Of a DNA stretch of 64,000 nucleotides, positions 10,169 through 22,300 are shown piece by piece. Numbering within the stretch: position 1 is the stretch's first letter; the number at the start of each line of letters is the position of its first letter. Origin of the DNA: Nectonema munidae. Its lineage: Eukaryota > Nematomorpha > Nectonematoida > Nectonematidae. The notes beneath the pieces were generated by a model. That model saw nothing but the letters and a program-made list of their open reading frames with translations. It was not told the DNA's origin and made no database searches. Both the position numbers and the translations under genes were made by a program. The stretch lies in the NCBI GenBank assembly GCA_030549495.1, contig JAUIRK010000312.1:62001-126000 (forward strand). The letters run 5' to 3'.

Positions 10169-13100
10169 GAGAAATTTTTTATTGTAAATTTGCTTTCTTA
10201 TTACAGTTAGATTTTGTGCATCTTACAAAATTAACAGTTTGATCGTTACTGTCAATGGTATCAATAATTTTTCGTTATTTTGATTTTATTTGCTTTATAT
10301 TGTTCGTATAAGCCCATTTTCAAAAATGAATTCATTATTTCATTTTAATTTGTAATTTAAATTTTTTTGATGGTGGGCCCATAACTTAGATGCAGGGCCC
10401 TGGCTCCAAGTGCTAATTTTTTGTATACTTTTTATTTTGTATAATAATTGAAAAATTGGTCCATAAGAATATTAAGTTCATTTCTAAGTACTAAGCCTTA
10501 TGGTGAACTCTATTTGACAGGTTTAAGTTTACCAATGAAAACTTAGGTTCTAAGAATCATTTATTTATCGATATAATAAATATTTACATTTCTTAATTTC
10601 TAATATCCAAAACTTCAAAATTAGTTTAAAGTAGATTTTTTGTTATGTCAATAATTTAAAAACTATGAGTCAATTTTTGAAGAAGTCATTGGAAAGCACA
10701 GTCGATTTTCCTACTCCTTCTTTAACTTATGTAGCTCTCCAAGGAATCAATACTTTGATTGCTATTTTCTACAAAGTTGTCATGTTTATGCCAAAACTAT
10801 AGATATAAAAGTACATACCATTATGAATTTTTAAGAGTGTGGCTAATATAGACTAAGTTGTATAGGAGTTGTTTTAGCTCGTAAAACAAGATTTCTTTCA
10901 TCAGAAGTGTAAGTACTTTTATTAATTCATTAATTTTGCGTTTAGTTAATTTTAGAAAAATATATTTATTGCATCTAAGAAAAATCATTTGATATTTGAT
11001 TTCAAAAATGGATAGCATAGTAATCAACCTTAATTTGAAGAAATGTATTAACTTTGTGCAGTTGGATATGACCAGCATGCGGCTCGTACTAATCAATAAC
11101 ATATGCTCATTAACATATGTTGCACCCAGTCCTGTTATATACGGATAAATATAGACTTTTCATTTTGAATGAAATGCCAGGGAATCTCAAGATCTCGTGT
11201 CCAGTCAATAATGGGGTTATAAAGGCAACTGGAGGAAGAATTAAATAAAAGAAGAATTTACGAGATGTGATTTGAAGAAGTGGATCTTTGGAGATTTTCA
11301 ATTCACTCCTTATTTCAATTATGGTGTGAGATCTGATATTAGATTTGTAAACTCTAAATTGAAGTTTTAAAAATCAATAAGTAAAAGTATATGTACTTTA
11401 TAGTGTTGTGTTTTTGGAAAAGCTGAAACACACGGAAAAAGGAAAAAGATGGAATTATTATCATTTAAAAGGAAGAAGATACTGAGCGAAATCATGTGTA
11501 ATTTGAAATGGATAAGATCATCATAAAAGAGCACAATAATCACCATATGCCAACATAAAAGACAATAAAAAATATTCCGAAAAGAAATCCTTCCACCCGA
11601 AAACCCACCTTTCAATTTTTTCCCACTGGATATATCGTTTCCACAGTTTTATTTAACATGAGAGATATCCTACCTCAAATACTGAAAAATGGCAAACTGA
11701 TAGTATAGAAAATCAAACCTTTTATAAAAACTTTTGGAATTTAAATATTTTTTTATTTATTTTTTAATTTAGTCTAGCGAGGGTTCTCAACTTTTCGAAT
11801 AATAAAGAATTCAAAAAATATTTTAGGATCTTGGAGGGCACAAAAAGTATTCCTAAAAAATGTTTTGAATATAAAAGTAAAAATATTGTGATAAAAAAAA
11901 AAGATAGATAAAAAGGCACGTACACATAGTGTCAGATATTCAGACATACACAACACATAAATATGAAACAATGAAACAGGACTTCAAAGACGGAGGCATA
12001 CATGGAACTGGAGCCCATTAAAAATATTGCTCGTCTCGCGATATCTAAACAAAGAATAGCAAGTGGTCACGGTTGTAAGAAGGTGAATGCGTTGAAAAAG
12101 AAAATTCCCAACAAATCTAAATTAGTGCATAAAAACATAAATCTTTGCAGCTTAGATTCATGAAAATGTTTTGGAGTGGATTCGAAAATTATTTACTCAA
12201 CAGAAAAAAGCACAAATTCTACACCAAAACCATCTCACTTATGAACGCATCAAAAGAAAATAAAAGAGAATTATATTTAAGTGCACTGCCAAGTTGTATA
12301 ACACTAGAAAGAGTTTCTAGTTCGGCAAGTTCATTATGAATGGGTCCAATAAAATGTGGCAAAAACGCTATCGTTCCCCATGTATCTATTTTTTTTATTA
12401 TCGTTAATTGCGTTTTTATGAAGAACTAAACATTTTGATGGACATATTTGACTAGTTTATCTCTTTATAATTTTTCCTCATGTTTTCATTTATTATCGTA
12501 GCTATATAGTTTTATTATCGTTTTTTTTATTATCATCAGTCTTTAAAGTCATTTTACGAATTAGTAAATAGATGATAGAATTGAGTTTGAAGTTTCAAAA
12601 AATCAATAAAGCTAAAATATTTTTATTTATCTTTTAATTTTGTTGCGAGTGATGTCTGCAGTGAATCTTTGAGCACGGATATGCTGTTGTAGTGACGAGC
12701 ATTTGACTGCGTGTCGTTCTTAATGAACTGCAGGGCGCTGAAAGTCCCTCTCTAGCTGTTGCTGAATAAATGAGATGTGTGGTTTCATCATATTTGGAGT
12801 ATCACTGCCTTCTAATGGTTCTCTTAGACTAGAGAGATGATTTCTTCCTTTTTCCCTCTATCGATGACTGTGTTGATATTTGCATAATTTCTTGCTGCCC
12901 CTATTGTTTCAGTTACTGTTCATTCCACTGTCATATAAAAAAATACGGAGTGACAAGTAATACAGCAAGGAATGAGAGCATTTGGGATGTTAAAATGGTT
13001 GGTCGGTTTTGAAGTGCAAATGTCAGAATAATAGGGGAGAAAAACATTGGGGAAATTGGTTAGGACGAATATTGTGTCAGATAAACGAGGTTTGACTGAT

Positions 13101-14548
13101 ATCAATATAAAGAGGCTTGTGTTGATCTTGGTAGGATGTGACTGAAAAGTGAGAGCATGGGAGGGAGACACTCTTTTGAATATGTGTAATATAATAGTAT
13201 ACATAGACAATAAATAATGAGAAGAAAAAATAAATTTAGATTTCATATGAAAACAATTCTAAAACTCTATCTAGCAGATATTCTATAAATATTTTTTATC
13301 TGCCAATTGGTTTAATGAATATGAGGATCATGGTATTTTAAAATAGAGTTTTTGCAAACCATTTCGCATTTTTTGCCCATATGTCTAATTGAAACACAAT
13401 CCTTTCTTTTTAATATGTATATATATATTTATATTATGTTGATAGTGATATCATTCAAATGATGAACGACTTACTGAAGGTTTATTATTTTTGAAGAAGT
13501 CTCGCTTTTGTTGATTGAAATGATACATCTTGGTTGAGACAGGTGCTTTGAAAAGTCCAAATCTAACACTCTTTCCTCGCTGATCGTATACTCGGAGAAG
13601 CAATCTGAAATACAGTTCAGAAAAAATGTGTTATGCAGTTGTTAAATCAAAGCATCTACGCTAAAAGCAAAGAATCCCATTCTTCCTCATGGCAACACCG
13701 GCTCTGGCAAACCACAAGTGGAATTTTTGAGTTATATCATCTATTGTATGCAATATAGTACAATTCGAGTTAAAAGGACATTCCAATTCACCCTAAACAG
13801 ATTATTATCGAACAATTTGCTCCTAGAAAAATTATTCTTCAAAATATCTTATATGAATGATTAGTCTTGTTTTTTTAACAATAAATAAATTTGTGCAAGG
13901 AAAGCACAATGTGTGGAATATACAGGGTATCAACTGATAAAGTACACAAACTTTGATGAAAAAACAACTGTTAATTTGATGACTCCAGTTCTGTACAGGT
14001 GTTGGGAAAGGAAAAAATGTACACAAAGATCAAATCACCTCCCATCCCTCTCTAAATTTGCTTTTGGTCTGCCCCAAAAAACCCAGTTTAGATCCTAGTT
14101 ACGGGTTTGAACCTTTTCCGGTGTCTGTTTTAGGATGTAAAAAGATTTGTTGAAAAAGAAAAGAAATTATTTACAAAAATTTGTACATAAAACGGTCAAG
14201 GTTTTGGAAAACAAATCACCTGCTCATCTTTTTCAATACGCTTTATATACCACATTTCGAGCATCTTTATGCAATACAATTAAGAGTAATAGGGTTATAT
14301 CAACTTTTAGAACAAAAATACCTCTAAATGTTTAAAATATCGAATTTAATTCCATTATAAACGTTGGGCATGATTGTAACGTTTAATTAAGCTTACCCAC
14401 GCTACATTTATTTCAGATATGATTTATTTGGAGTAAAAAACTTAACACCATCTATTTTTTAATAATTCATCACAAATGAACATTGAATTTTTTATTCGCA
14501 TTAGTGGCATTAAATGAAGTAAGCAAGACGACCTAATAAAAGGATAAG
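10169..14548. other. Long AT-rich stretch without recognised gene
   Basis: Many 60-110 codon frames occur on both strands, but none shows a domain, signature or consistent composition, and most overlap other frames. A short frame at about 10,665-10,800 (MSQFLKKSLESTV...) is the only one with a protein-like look, and I cannot name it. An AT microsatellite lies at about 13,415-13,436. Host introns or intergenic DNA are both possible. Confidence 0.5.
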
Positions 14549-14917
14549 AGGAATGATTACAAGTAGCACAAAATAATCAATAGATTTTTTCATTCGATAC
14601 ATTCTACAAAATGTTTTAGGCAGAGTAATGTATGCTTACTTGTATGTAAGTAAATAAAAATGAATCATCATTGACGAGGTTTTGTTTAGGTAAAATAATC
14701 CTCTTTCCATGAGATATCAAAAAGAAAAAGAATTCTAGATGCTCTTTTTCGCATTTTTTCTTCAGTGAATCAACACAATTTTATGTTTCTTCTAATGCAT
14801 TTTTTGGGTTTGTTTTTACTCATTTTCTGCATTCTTTCTAACTCACTTTCCCTCTTCATCCATCTTTCTAGTAAGCTTTTTTCTCTCCAAGGACTTTAAC
14901 AACAGATTCTCATAACG
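14549..14917 (+). repeat. Inverted repeat, left arm (about 369 bp)
   Basis: This segment is the reverse complement of 26,002-26,372 with only a handful of single-base differences visible over about 370 bp. Identity starts sharply at GAGGAATGATTAC and stops sharply after ATTCTCATAACG. It has no coding frame and no obvious terminal inverted repeat of its own. It is far better conserved than any other repeat pair in the window. Confidence 0.9.
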
Positions 14918-15090
14918 TGTTATAAGTTCTAATTTATTCTTATTTTTTCGTTTCAATTTAAAATGATTTCTGACTCCTGTATGGATTATAGCTTGTTAAA
15001 TTTGTTATACATTGGTGACCCGGCTCACTCCAGCTAGCTGGAACTAATTATGGCCGACAAATGATGATGTTATGGATTATAGCTGTGAAA
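14918..15090 (+). other. Possible LTR end and primer-binding site remnant
   Basis: At about 15,008-15,025 the sequence TACATTGGTGACCCGGC resembles the junction of an LTR ending in CA with a primer-binding site beginning TGGTGACCC, as in many Ty3/gypsy-type elements. An ATGGCCGAC follows within 40 bases, then immediate stops. No gag or pol frame follows, and no second LTR is visible. This is a weak call. Confidence 0.2.
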
Positions 15091-18000
15091 CCGAAACAGA
15101 ACTTAGTTCCTATTCATCCAGCTCTATATCTTTATCTTACTTTGCTGTGTGACAAGTTTGAGGAAAATTTGATTGCTTCTGATAAAATTGTCTTTTTTTG
15201 GATTCAAAATTGTACTCTTAAAGGACATACTTAATGAATAATTATAAGAAAAATAATCAGATACCTGGACTTAAAAAGGGGCGATAAAGAAAGGCACGAA
15301 AGATATTTTGCCATATTTGAATTCTTTTGATGGAAGAGACATGTTAGCACTCATACACGTTTTTATCACCTTCGATGACAAAAGGCAAAGAAATTTAAAT
15401 GGTAAATTGAGTCCCACGAGAAAAATCCATGATAATCTCTCATTTCGTTTATTTCTGTTAGACTTTAATGAAAAGATCACAATATCAAGAAGTATCTTCC
15501 GCATATTCTTGTACTTCTATATAATTGATAAGTTGTGAAGTAGTCAATGATGTTGTGCTATCGATGGTACATTGTTTTTATCCTCCTACGACAAATGGAA
15601 GGCCCAAAAGAATTACTCTGTGAAAAACTTGTCTAATTGCTTATGCTTCTAAATAAGATGCTGAAGGCAATGCCGATGCCTTATTAAATGTGTCCTTATA
15701 CGTTTTGACTCATGTTTTTCTTCTTTGATTTTTCCAATTTAACAAAAAGACTGTAGCAGAATACATCGCGAACGAAGAAAAGGTAATTCAAAAAGGTTAG
15801 TGAAAGATTTTTCGAAATATTTCTACAAATCAAAATTCAAAAATTTTCATTAGTTGTGCAAATATTGAAATCGTTAATTACCTTCAGTTATTTAAGTATT
15901 TACCAACCTTTTACAGACTTTTTCTTTGTCATCGAAATCCACACTTTCATTACCCGTCAATCAATTATTGCAATATACTTTGGCGCAGGTGAAATTCGAA
16001 CCATTTCCATCAACGCGAAAATGTTTATTTCAAATCGGTCAAAATTTTCATTAATTCTCCCAAAATACTTCATCACTTATTGCAAATTATGTATGCTTAC
16101 AATTCCTCTGCTTTGTCATGCCATTTTTCATATCCCAAACATTTATAAATAATATTTGTAGCATAGACAAAGAAAAACTTCAAAAATGTTTCATTTTATG
16201 AAATCGAAGCTATTTTCATTACTTTTCAGCATTTATCATTTTTACACCCCGTTGACATTTTTTTTAATCTTGAACACCTTAGATTTTTAGAAAGCATAAA
16301 TCATTGTTCTTTCAGAAACACTTGAATGAAGAATCGAAAAAATGATGCGGGAGAAAAAGTTCGTTCTCTTTCAAGAATTCATCATTTTATTGAGCAGGAA
16401 GCACGTTTCAGCATATCTAATTTTTTTGATCTCTGATATGTAGCTTCAAAAATTTTTGGTTTCATGTTCAAATCTACGATAGCCAATTTTTCAAATAAAA
16501 ATCACTTGAAATAAAATGTTTGCTAATTTGGGATCCAAATTTTTTAACTGGGTTTCAACACTAGTAGAAATATTTAAAATGGTCAGTTAAAGAGAGATGA
16601 AGTGAACAAAATAACTAAGTCAAGAAAAAAGTTCATCCAATCAGTTGTTAACTCTTCAGGGTATTTTAGAGTAATATTTTATGTAAGTTGATAAGAAGAA
16701 AAGGAGAAAGAGAATCCTAAATCTTGGAGATATGAGAATGTTACAAGACGATCAAGAAATAAATAATCTAGTTAAAAAACTTACCTCTATTGACTGCGAA
16801 GTATACAGCTTTGAACGCTTTTATTAAGTTTAACTTGACATCCTTAATAACCAGCGTCAAAAGAGAACTTTTACTTAAAACGGCTTCACCTTCATCTAAA
16901 AATGAAATGAGGGAGTATGAACGCAAAATCAAAAAGCGACCTTGTATAAACTTTAAATGCCACCTAGCAATACAGAAACACGCAACACAATAATCCGACG
17001 AACAAATGATATGCATTAAAAAGTTTAATAAACACAGGCTATTTTATTTTTGTAAACTGTAAAGGGTTTATGAGTTGTGCTTTCGGCAGGCGTGCCCAAC
17101 CCATGGAGCCAAAAGGCAAATTAAAAAGCGCGTAGAACTTCTCTAGAAACGTGTTTACATAGGTTATGGTGAAACAAAATGAAAAAGATTGCCACCGCAC
17201 AATTATAACGAGAAGACAACTCCAATATACAGCGTCCAATCATAAGTTCCCAACATTTTTTTGCTTGTGGACCCTTTGAGCGATAACCTTAACTGTTGAC
17301 CACAATGATCTATAAGAGACATGTATAAATATGTATATTCAAATGGGGAAAACATTTCAATTTTAATAGTAAATTAAAAAATACGAATATATATTATATT
17401 CATAATTTCACATCTAAAGGCTTCCTTGAACAAGATAAACAAAAAATATACGATAATGACTTTCAAATAAAATCCGATAAACATCCAGGCCTCGATAAGC
17501 GCCAAGTAGCTAGAGATTACTGTAATCAACTTCATTCAAGCTAAACATGGAATCATAGATACTATTCGCTAATATTGTATTGTAAAATTGACTTGTAACT
17601 CTTATTATACAAAAAGAATAAATATAAATATATTGTGGTATCCGTAGGTCAGTCAGTAGTAATTTAACATTTTAGGAAATCGTTATCGTTACTTACATGG
17701 TGATCAGATAAAAATGAATAATATGGTCATTAGATGTCCAAACCATATAAAATATGCTTACATCCGATTTTTATTTTACTATTATACACTTTTTGCTATA
17801 AACATTTTAGAATATATTGCATAAATAGCTTGTCAATTAGACGCTAAAAGTAGTGGATGCTGATAACTCATTTGTTATTTGTTTACATATTCTTTATTTT
17901 GGCAAAGACTTCATGGGTCCCTTACTGTGTTAAAAGGACCTCCAATATTCATATTTTTGTCCACGGACCGCCTTAAATTCCCAATGGACCGTTGGAATCG

Positions 18001-18566
18001 TTGGGTTTTCGTTTTCGTTGGGAAACCTTCGTCCAATGCATGGACAAACATCCAAGCCTCGACTGCCCTTTAATATCATTACAAGGTAGACTTTTCGCCA
18101 TCCTATTAATTTGAGCCTAGCACAGAATTTAAGCTTATAATTGTTTGTTTTGCTTTTCTAATTCACTATCGTAGCATTAACGCAGTCAACATGACAATAA
18201 ATTTATCTTCAAATCATTTTAGGACCATTTTAAGCTTATATAAAAAATGAGGATGTTTCAAGATTGTTAAACTAAAATTTAAAAAAAATTACGTCCAGCC
18301 AAAATTTTTCTAATTTGCTAGATGGCGCTAAAATTTAGAATAAAGTCAAAATACGTTTTTGTTTAAATCGAAATTGAGATTCGAAAAAAATAAAATCGGC
18401 CATTTTTAAAGTAAAAAAAATTCGAAAAACTTTCACCTTTTTTCAAACTTTAATTTGAATTCTCTAAACTTTTTCTAAAAAATTCCTAATGCAGATTCCA
18501 TTTTACAAGAAAAAGAATTATCATCGATTCTTCTATTTTGGGGCAAATTTGAATATTTGTTTATAG
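15091..18566. other. AT-rich DNA; possible hAT-like fragment at 17.2-18.0 kb
   Basis: No gene is recognised. Near 17,247-17,280 the sequence AGTTCCCAACATTTTTTTGC then TTGTGGACCC resembles a hAT MITE left end of the GTTCCCAAC type. GTCCACGGACCGCC at about 17,960 resembles its interior. I could not pair termini or find a target duplication. Confidence 0.35.
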
Positions 18567-18870
18567 CAGTCGTTCTCAACCTTTTTTTAACAAAGGTCCA
18601 AATTAGGAACCAACATTGCACTAGAAGGCCGCACCAAAATAATGGTATAAGTTAATATACTCAAAAATAGGGGACAGGCGATTGAACCCTGTCTAAATCT
18701 GCCACTGCCATGAACATATGGCGTGAAGACAAAATTTAAGAGAAGAACATATAATTAAAACTACTTTACAACATATTTTTGCAAAAGACTGACAGATTTG
18801 ATATGATATTGTTAACGTAATTTTTCTGCAACTTTGCTACGCGGGACGCAAAACAAAATGTAAACATCCC
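18567..18870. mobile_element. Truncated hAT MITE, CAGTCGTTCTCAACC end
   Basis: The left terminus CAGTCGTTCTCAACC and the following AACAAAGGTCCAAATTAGG align with the hAT MITE at 31,918-32,319. The segment CTGCAACTTTGC...GCAAAACAA near 18,828-18,858 aligns with 32,238-32,270. The right terminal inverted repeat seen in the other copy (AAGAACCACT) is missing, so this copy is truncated on its right. Confidence 0.6.
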
Positions 18871-18969
18871 GGGTTTATATGATGCCAAATAATTTTCTAA
18901 AAAATTGCCCACCTGAATTTTTTCAGAAAAAAATTTAAATACCTGAACTCGACGCAACTTACTTTTCCA

Positions 18970-19701
18970 GACTTTTCCGAAGCAGTTTCTGTGGTAGCAG
19001 AAATCAACTCAATGCTCTCTAAAAGAGGCGACACCTGTTATCGGGGAGACTATAAAGAGATGCTGATTTTAGCACTTGTTTTGTTAACCAAGAATGCTGA
19101 TGGCTTGAGGATACAAACCCCAGGGTCACTTCACCGTGCTCGATGGATGGCTAAATTGTTGTATTCGATGAAAATGTTACTACATTCTGATCAGATTCTG
19201 CAAAAGCTACCAAAAGACGCTGTGTTTACTATAAATCAACTTTCCAAGCTTACAAGGTTTGTTCGATTTTGTTCTACTTTTGTACATTCCTTGGTGGATG
19301 AAGTGTCCACTCACAGCAGATGCTCCAATCATTGATCTCCACTTTTTTAAAAAGCTTCAAACTTATGATGATACTCTTGTAGCAAAAACAGCAAGTAAAG
19401 CGTTTTCCAAACATCTGTGGTACCTAAATGAGGAACTTATTCCATTAGCTTTGTTTTCCAATCAATTAGAGGCTCAAGAAAAGTGCAAAATAGCTGATGC
19501 TCTTCTTGCTTGCAAAGATGACGCTGGCGATATGACTTTCAAGAAGCGATCAGGTACAGGGCACGGAAAACCAATGTTCCCAAAAAAGATTGAAAAATCA
19601 ACTTTACTGGAGCATCTCGTGGGAAGTGAGAGTTAGGTTTTCTTCAAAACTCTCCACATGGACCCTGGATTTTTGAAGCTTTCTCCAGATCTTTGGCCTT
19701 T
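18970..19701 (+). pseudogene. Orphan invertebrate repetitive-family protein, 5' part
   Basis: Two overlapping frames (18,991-19,335 and 19,259-19,636) joined by a frame shift near 19,290, plus a stop near 19,635, belong to one broken gene. I recognise the pattern from uncharacterised multi-copy invertebrate proteins: an RGDYKEMLILAL-type block, then PGSLHRARWMAKLLYSMK, then SKHLWYLNEELIPLALF, then a short DPGFLKLSP...LWPL segment. No named domain is known to me, so no function is given. The frame runs directly into the transposon inserted at 19,702 and resumes at 20,490. Multi-copy occurrence in other genomes suggests a gene carried by an unclassified mobile element, which is inference. Confidence 0.7.
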
Positions 19702-20489
19702 GGTATCCGGTAATTTCATCGGGGTAACTTCATCGTATAGTAAATTCATCGTGATGCAATACATCGTTGGTATTTTCATCGTATAGTGATTACATCGCGA
19801 GATTTATGGAGTAACAGCATAATACGGCCCATTGTCAATGATTTTGAAAATCGTGACCTAAATGATTACCTTAAAGCTATTTTTTTAAATTGTTTCTATT
19901 TTTCCAATTTGTAATGAATTAGTTATTTCAATAATTTTTTTGAAATATGGAATAATTTATTACATATATAAATTGGTATTTTTTTCTTAAAAATAAAGTT
20001 TTTTATTAAAAAAACAAATGATTATTTTTAGATATAATATACCAAATAATGACTGAAAAGTCGAAAGTTAAAATAGGTTAGGGGGATTTTTATGAAACTA
20101 AAAAAACTTACATATTATTTTTTTAAATTAAATTGATACTTTTTTTTAATTTTCCTTAAATATTAAGAAATTTAAACATATTTCAAGGCTATTTAATTCA
20201 GAAAGAGATATTGTTTTATAGCCTGATAATATGAAAACCTTATATTTAAGAATTAGTTTTTTAATGTTTTAAGAACATTTACAAAAGTTCGTAATAAACT
20301 TAAAAAATTTTTAAAGGGATATTTACAAAAAAACATTGAGCGTCAAGCATAAAATTAGTAAGACGATGTAATTACTGCACGATGAAAATACTTGACGATG
20401 AAGATACCGACGATGAATTGCATCACGATGAATTTACTATGCGATGAAATTACCACGATGAAATTGCGGCGATGAAATTACAGTGGACC
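19702..20489. mobile_element. Foldback/Mutator-like element (788 bp), 9-bp TSD
   Basis: Both ends begin GGT when read inward: GGTATCCGGTAATTTCATCG on the left and GGTCCACTGTAATTTCATCG on the right. Each end continues as an imperfect array of TTCATCG/CATCGT motifs, forming facing terminal arrays. Flanks are TTGGCCTTT (19,693-19,701) and TTGACCTTT (20,490-20,498), a 9-bp target duplication with one mismatch. Removing the element and one flank copy restores the frame context of the interrupted pseudogene, which independently confirms the boundaries. The interior is AT-rich and non-coding. A related copy lies at 52,778-53,235. Confidence 0.85.
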
Positions 20490-20724
20490 TTGACCTTTAG
20501 ACAGAAGATATCAAAATGCCAAATCAACCAATGAGAATCTAAGAGTCGTTAATGATAGTGCTTAGCGTGGAGTGAAACTTGGGAGTTATTTCCTCTCTGC
20601 TGCTAAGATAGAAAAACGCTATCAAAACGTGCTACAGGTGGCAGAGAATGACAGAAAGCGTGTGCCAAATCAACGCAAACGACATGTTGAACCTGAAAAT
20701 AAAACCTGGCTTTTGCATCTGTAG
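20490..20724 (+). pseudogene. Orphan repetitive-family protein, 3' part
   Basis: The reading continues after the inserted element with a segment resembling RVVNDSAxRGVKLG, then SYFLSAAKIEKRYQNVLQV and a basic tail, matching the C-terminal part of the same orphan family as 18,970-19,701. There is an in-frame stop within the NDSA-RGVKL block, so the copy was already dead or has died since. The reading ends with a stop at about 20,722. Confidence 0.7.
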
Positions 20725-21374
20725 TGCAGACTATCAAATATCAATAAATAATAATTAATGATTTTTACTTTGTGTTCTAAATTTATGCATCAGTCTCATA
20801 ATTTGCTTGCTAATAATAAATATGTTATTCTTTAATTGTTTTAATTGTTATTGTTTTCTTTATAATTGTATTATTTTGTTGTTTACATGTTATTGTTATA
20901 ATTGTTTTAAAAATTTTAAAATAACTTTTGTGATAAAAATAAATATTTAATGAAGTAAAAAAAAAAATTTCATGAAAAAATAATACAGCATTATGTGATA
21001 TTCAGTTATAACTCAATTTAGTTATAACTCCGCCCAGTATTAGTAATACATGTGTTTTTACTAAGAAAAAAAGGTAAGCTTATTTGAATGACAAAGGGGC
21101 TTCAACCTCACCCTAAGGACCAATTAAAGACAGCGAAGACATGTCCCTCATATCCAAGCTCTTTTTTGATGTTTCCTTGATCACGCATATATATATATGA
21201 AATGACAATGACTAAAATGAAATCCAACTTCTTGTAAGTTCAATTTTATTTTATTTATTATTGCTCAAATATGTTAGTCCAAGTTTATCCTCACCTTGAT
21301 GAAATAATCTCACAGTAACCTCATTATTGGGTCGCGGGTAGTTTGATTAGTGTTCTAAACTTGCTACTCTATAA
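20725..21374. other. AT-rich DNA without recognised gene
   Basis: The stretch is extremely AT-rich with a short AT microsatellite at about 21,185-21,199. Nothing else is recognisable. Confidence 0.5.
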
Positions 21375-22300
21375 TAGTGATGGGACGATTAATTGGAATC
21401 ATATCGGAATATCGGGAGTTTTTTAAAGTATCGGAAATCGGCATCAGAGATGAATTATTTAAACCCGATTCCGATACCCAAACGATTCTTAAATATACAG
21501 AATGTTGTATAAATAGTTATAACATAAGATTGTATTCTGTGGGGGTTTACGTATCGTATTTAAAGGGAGTGTTGGTTGTTAGAATGCTAAACTTGTTACA
21601 CCAATGTCTTGGGTTTTAGTTCAGTCTTCTCGAGGCAAATTTCCCATAGATTATATTGATACAAGCAGATTTAATATGCTATTTTGATGAAAATACTCTC
21701 TGGTACTAACTAATACTAGTGCTTCTATCTCCCTGACATTTTCTCGCGTTTTCTCTTCTATTTTTTAATTTTACCAAATTTAAGTTAATTCTAACTCTTT
21801 GTAATTAATATCATGAATTACTTTTTGAAATAAATTTATCATATTTTTGAATTGTGCTAGCAACAGTTCAAAAATAAAAGTTAGGTGCTAAAATATAGGT
21901 ATCGATATTGAAACAATGAAAAGTACAATAAAGATTTTTCAAAATTATTGAAATGTGCTGATCAATTTTTGTTTTTCAAAAACTTGCTAAGCGGTCTGGT
22001 ATGTTATGAAAATTCTACTTTTATTAAATATTTTTTAAGTGTACCACGTGAATTCAAACATTTTAATGACTATTCTACGTTTTTTCAAACACATTTCTTT
22101 AAAAATGCTTTATTTTATAAAGATTTTTTCTTATATATGCCAAATCAGAAAATCAAACATCTTTATAAAAAAATTCTTATAACATTTTCACTAAAGAAAA
22201 TGTGTTTACAATATAATTATGATTAGATGCAATATAATATAATCGGAATCGTATCGAAAATCGGGATAATTGGGTAGAATCGGAATCTTTAGTTATCTTT
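21375..22300. repeat. Possible hAT-like element with TATCGG-rich ends
   Basis: The left side begins TAGTGATGGGACGATTAA and continues through ATATCGGAATATCGGG and CCGATTCCGATACC. The right side near 22,240-22,290 carries TAATCGGAATCG, ATCGGGAT and AATCGGAATC. TAGNGATGGGNCGAT with CGATA-rich subterminal sequence is typical of some hAT ends. I could not find a matching inverted right terminus. The 92-codon frame inside (21,948-22,226) is AT-driven and not recognisable. Confidence 0.35.

Noticed and set aside
12920..13246. 108-codon minus-strand frame
   Set aside because: Serine- and histidine-rich with no domain or splice context. A frame of this length is expected by chance in 64 kb of six-frame sequence.
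14918..15090. LTR retrotransposon with the 370-bp repeat as its LTR
   Set aside because: The possible primer-binding site follows the repeat by about 90 bp, but the other arm at 26.0 kb lacks the same continuation, and there is no gag or pol. Kept only as a weak remnant call.
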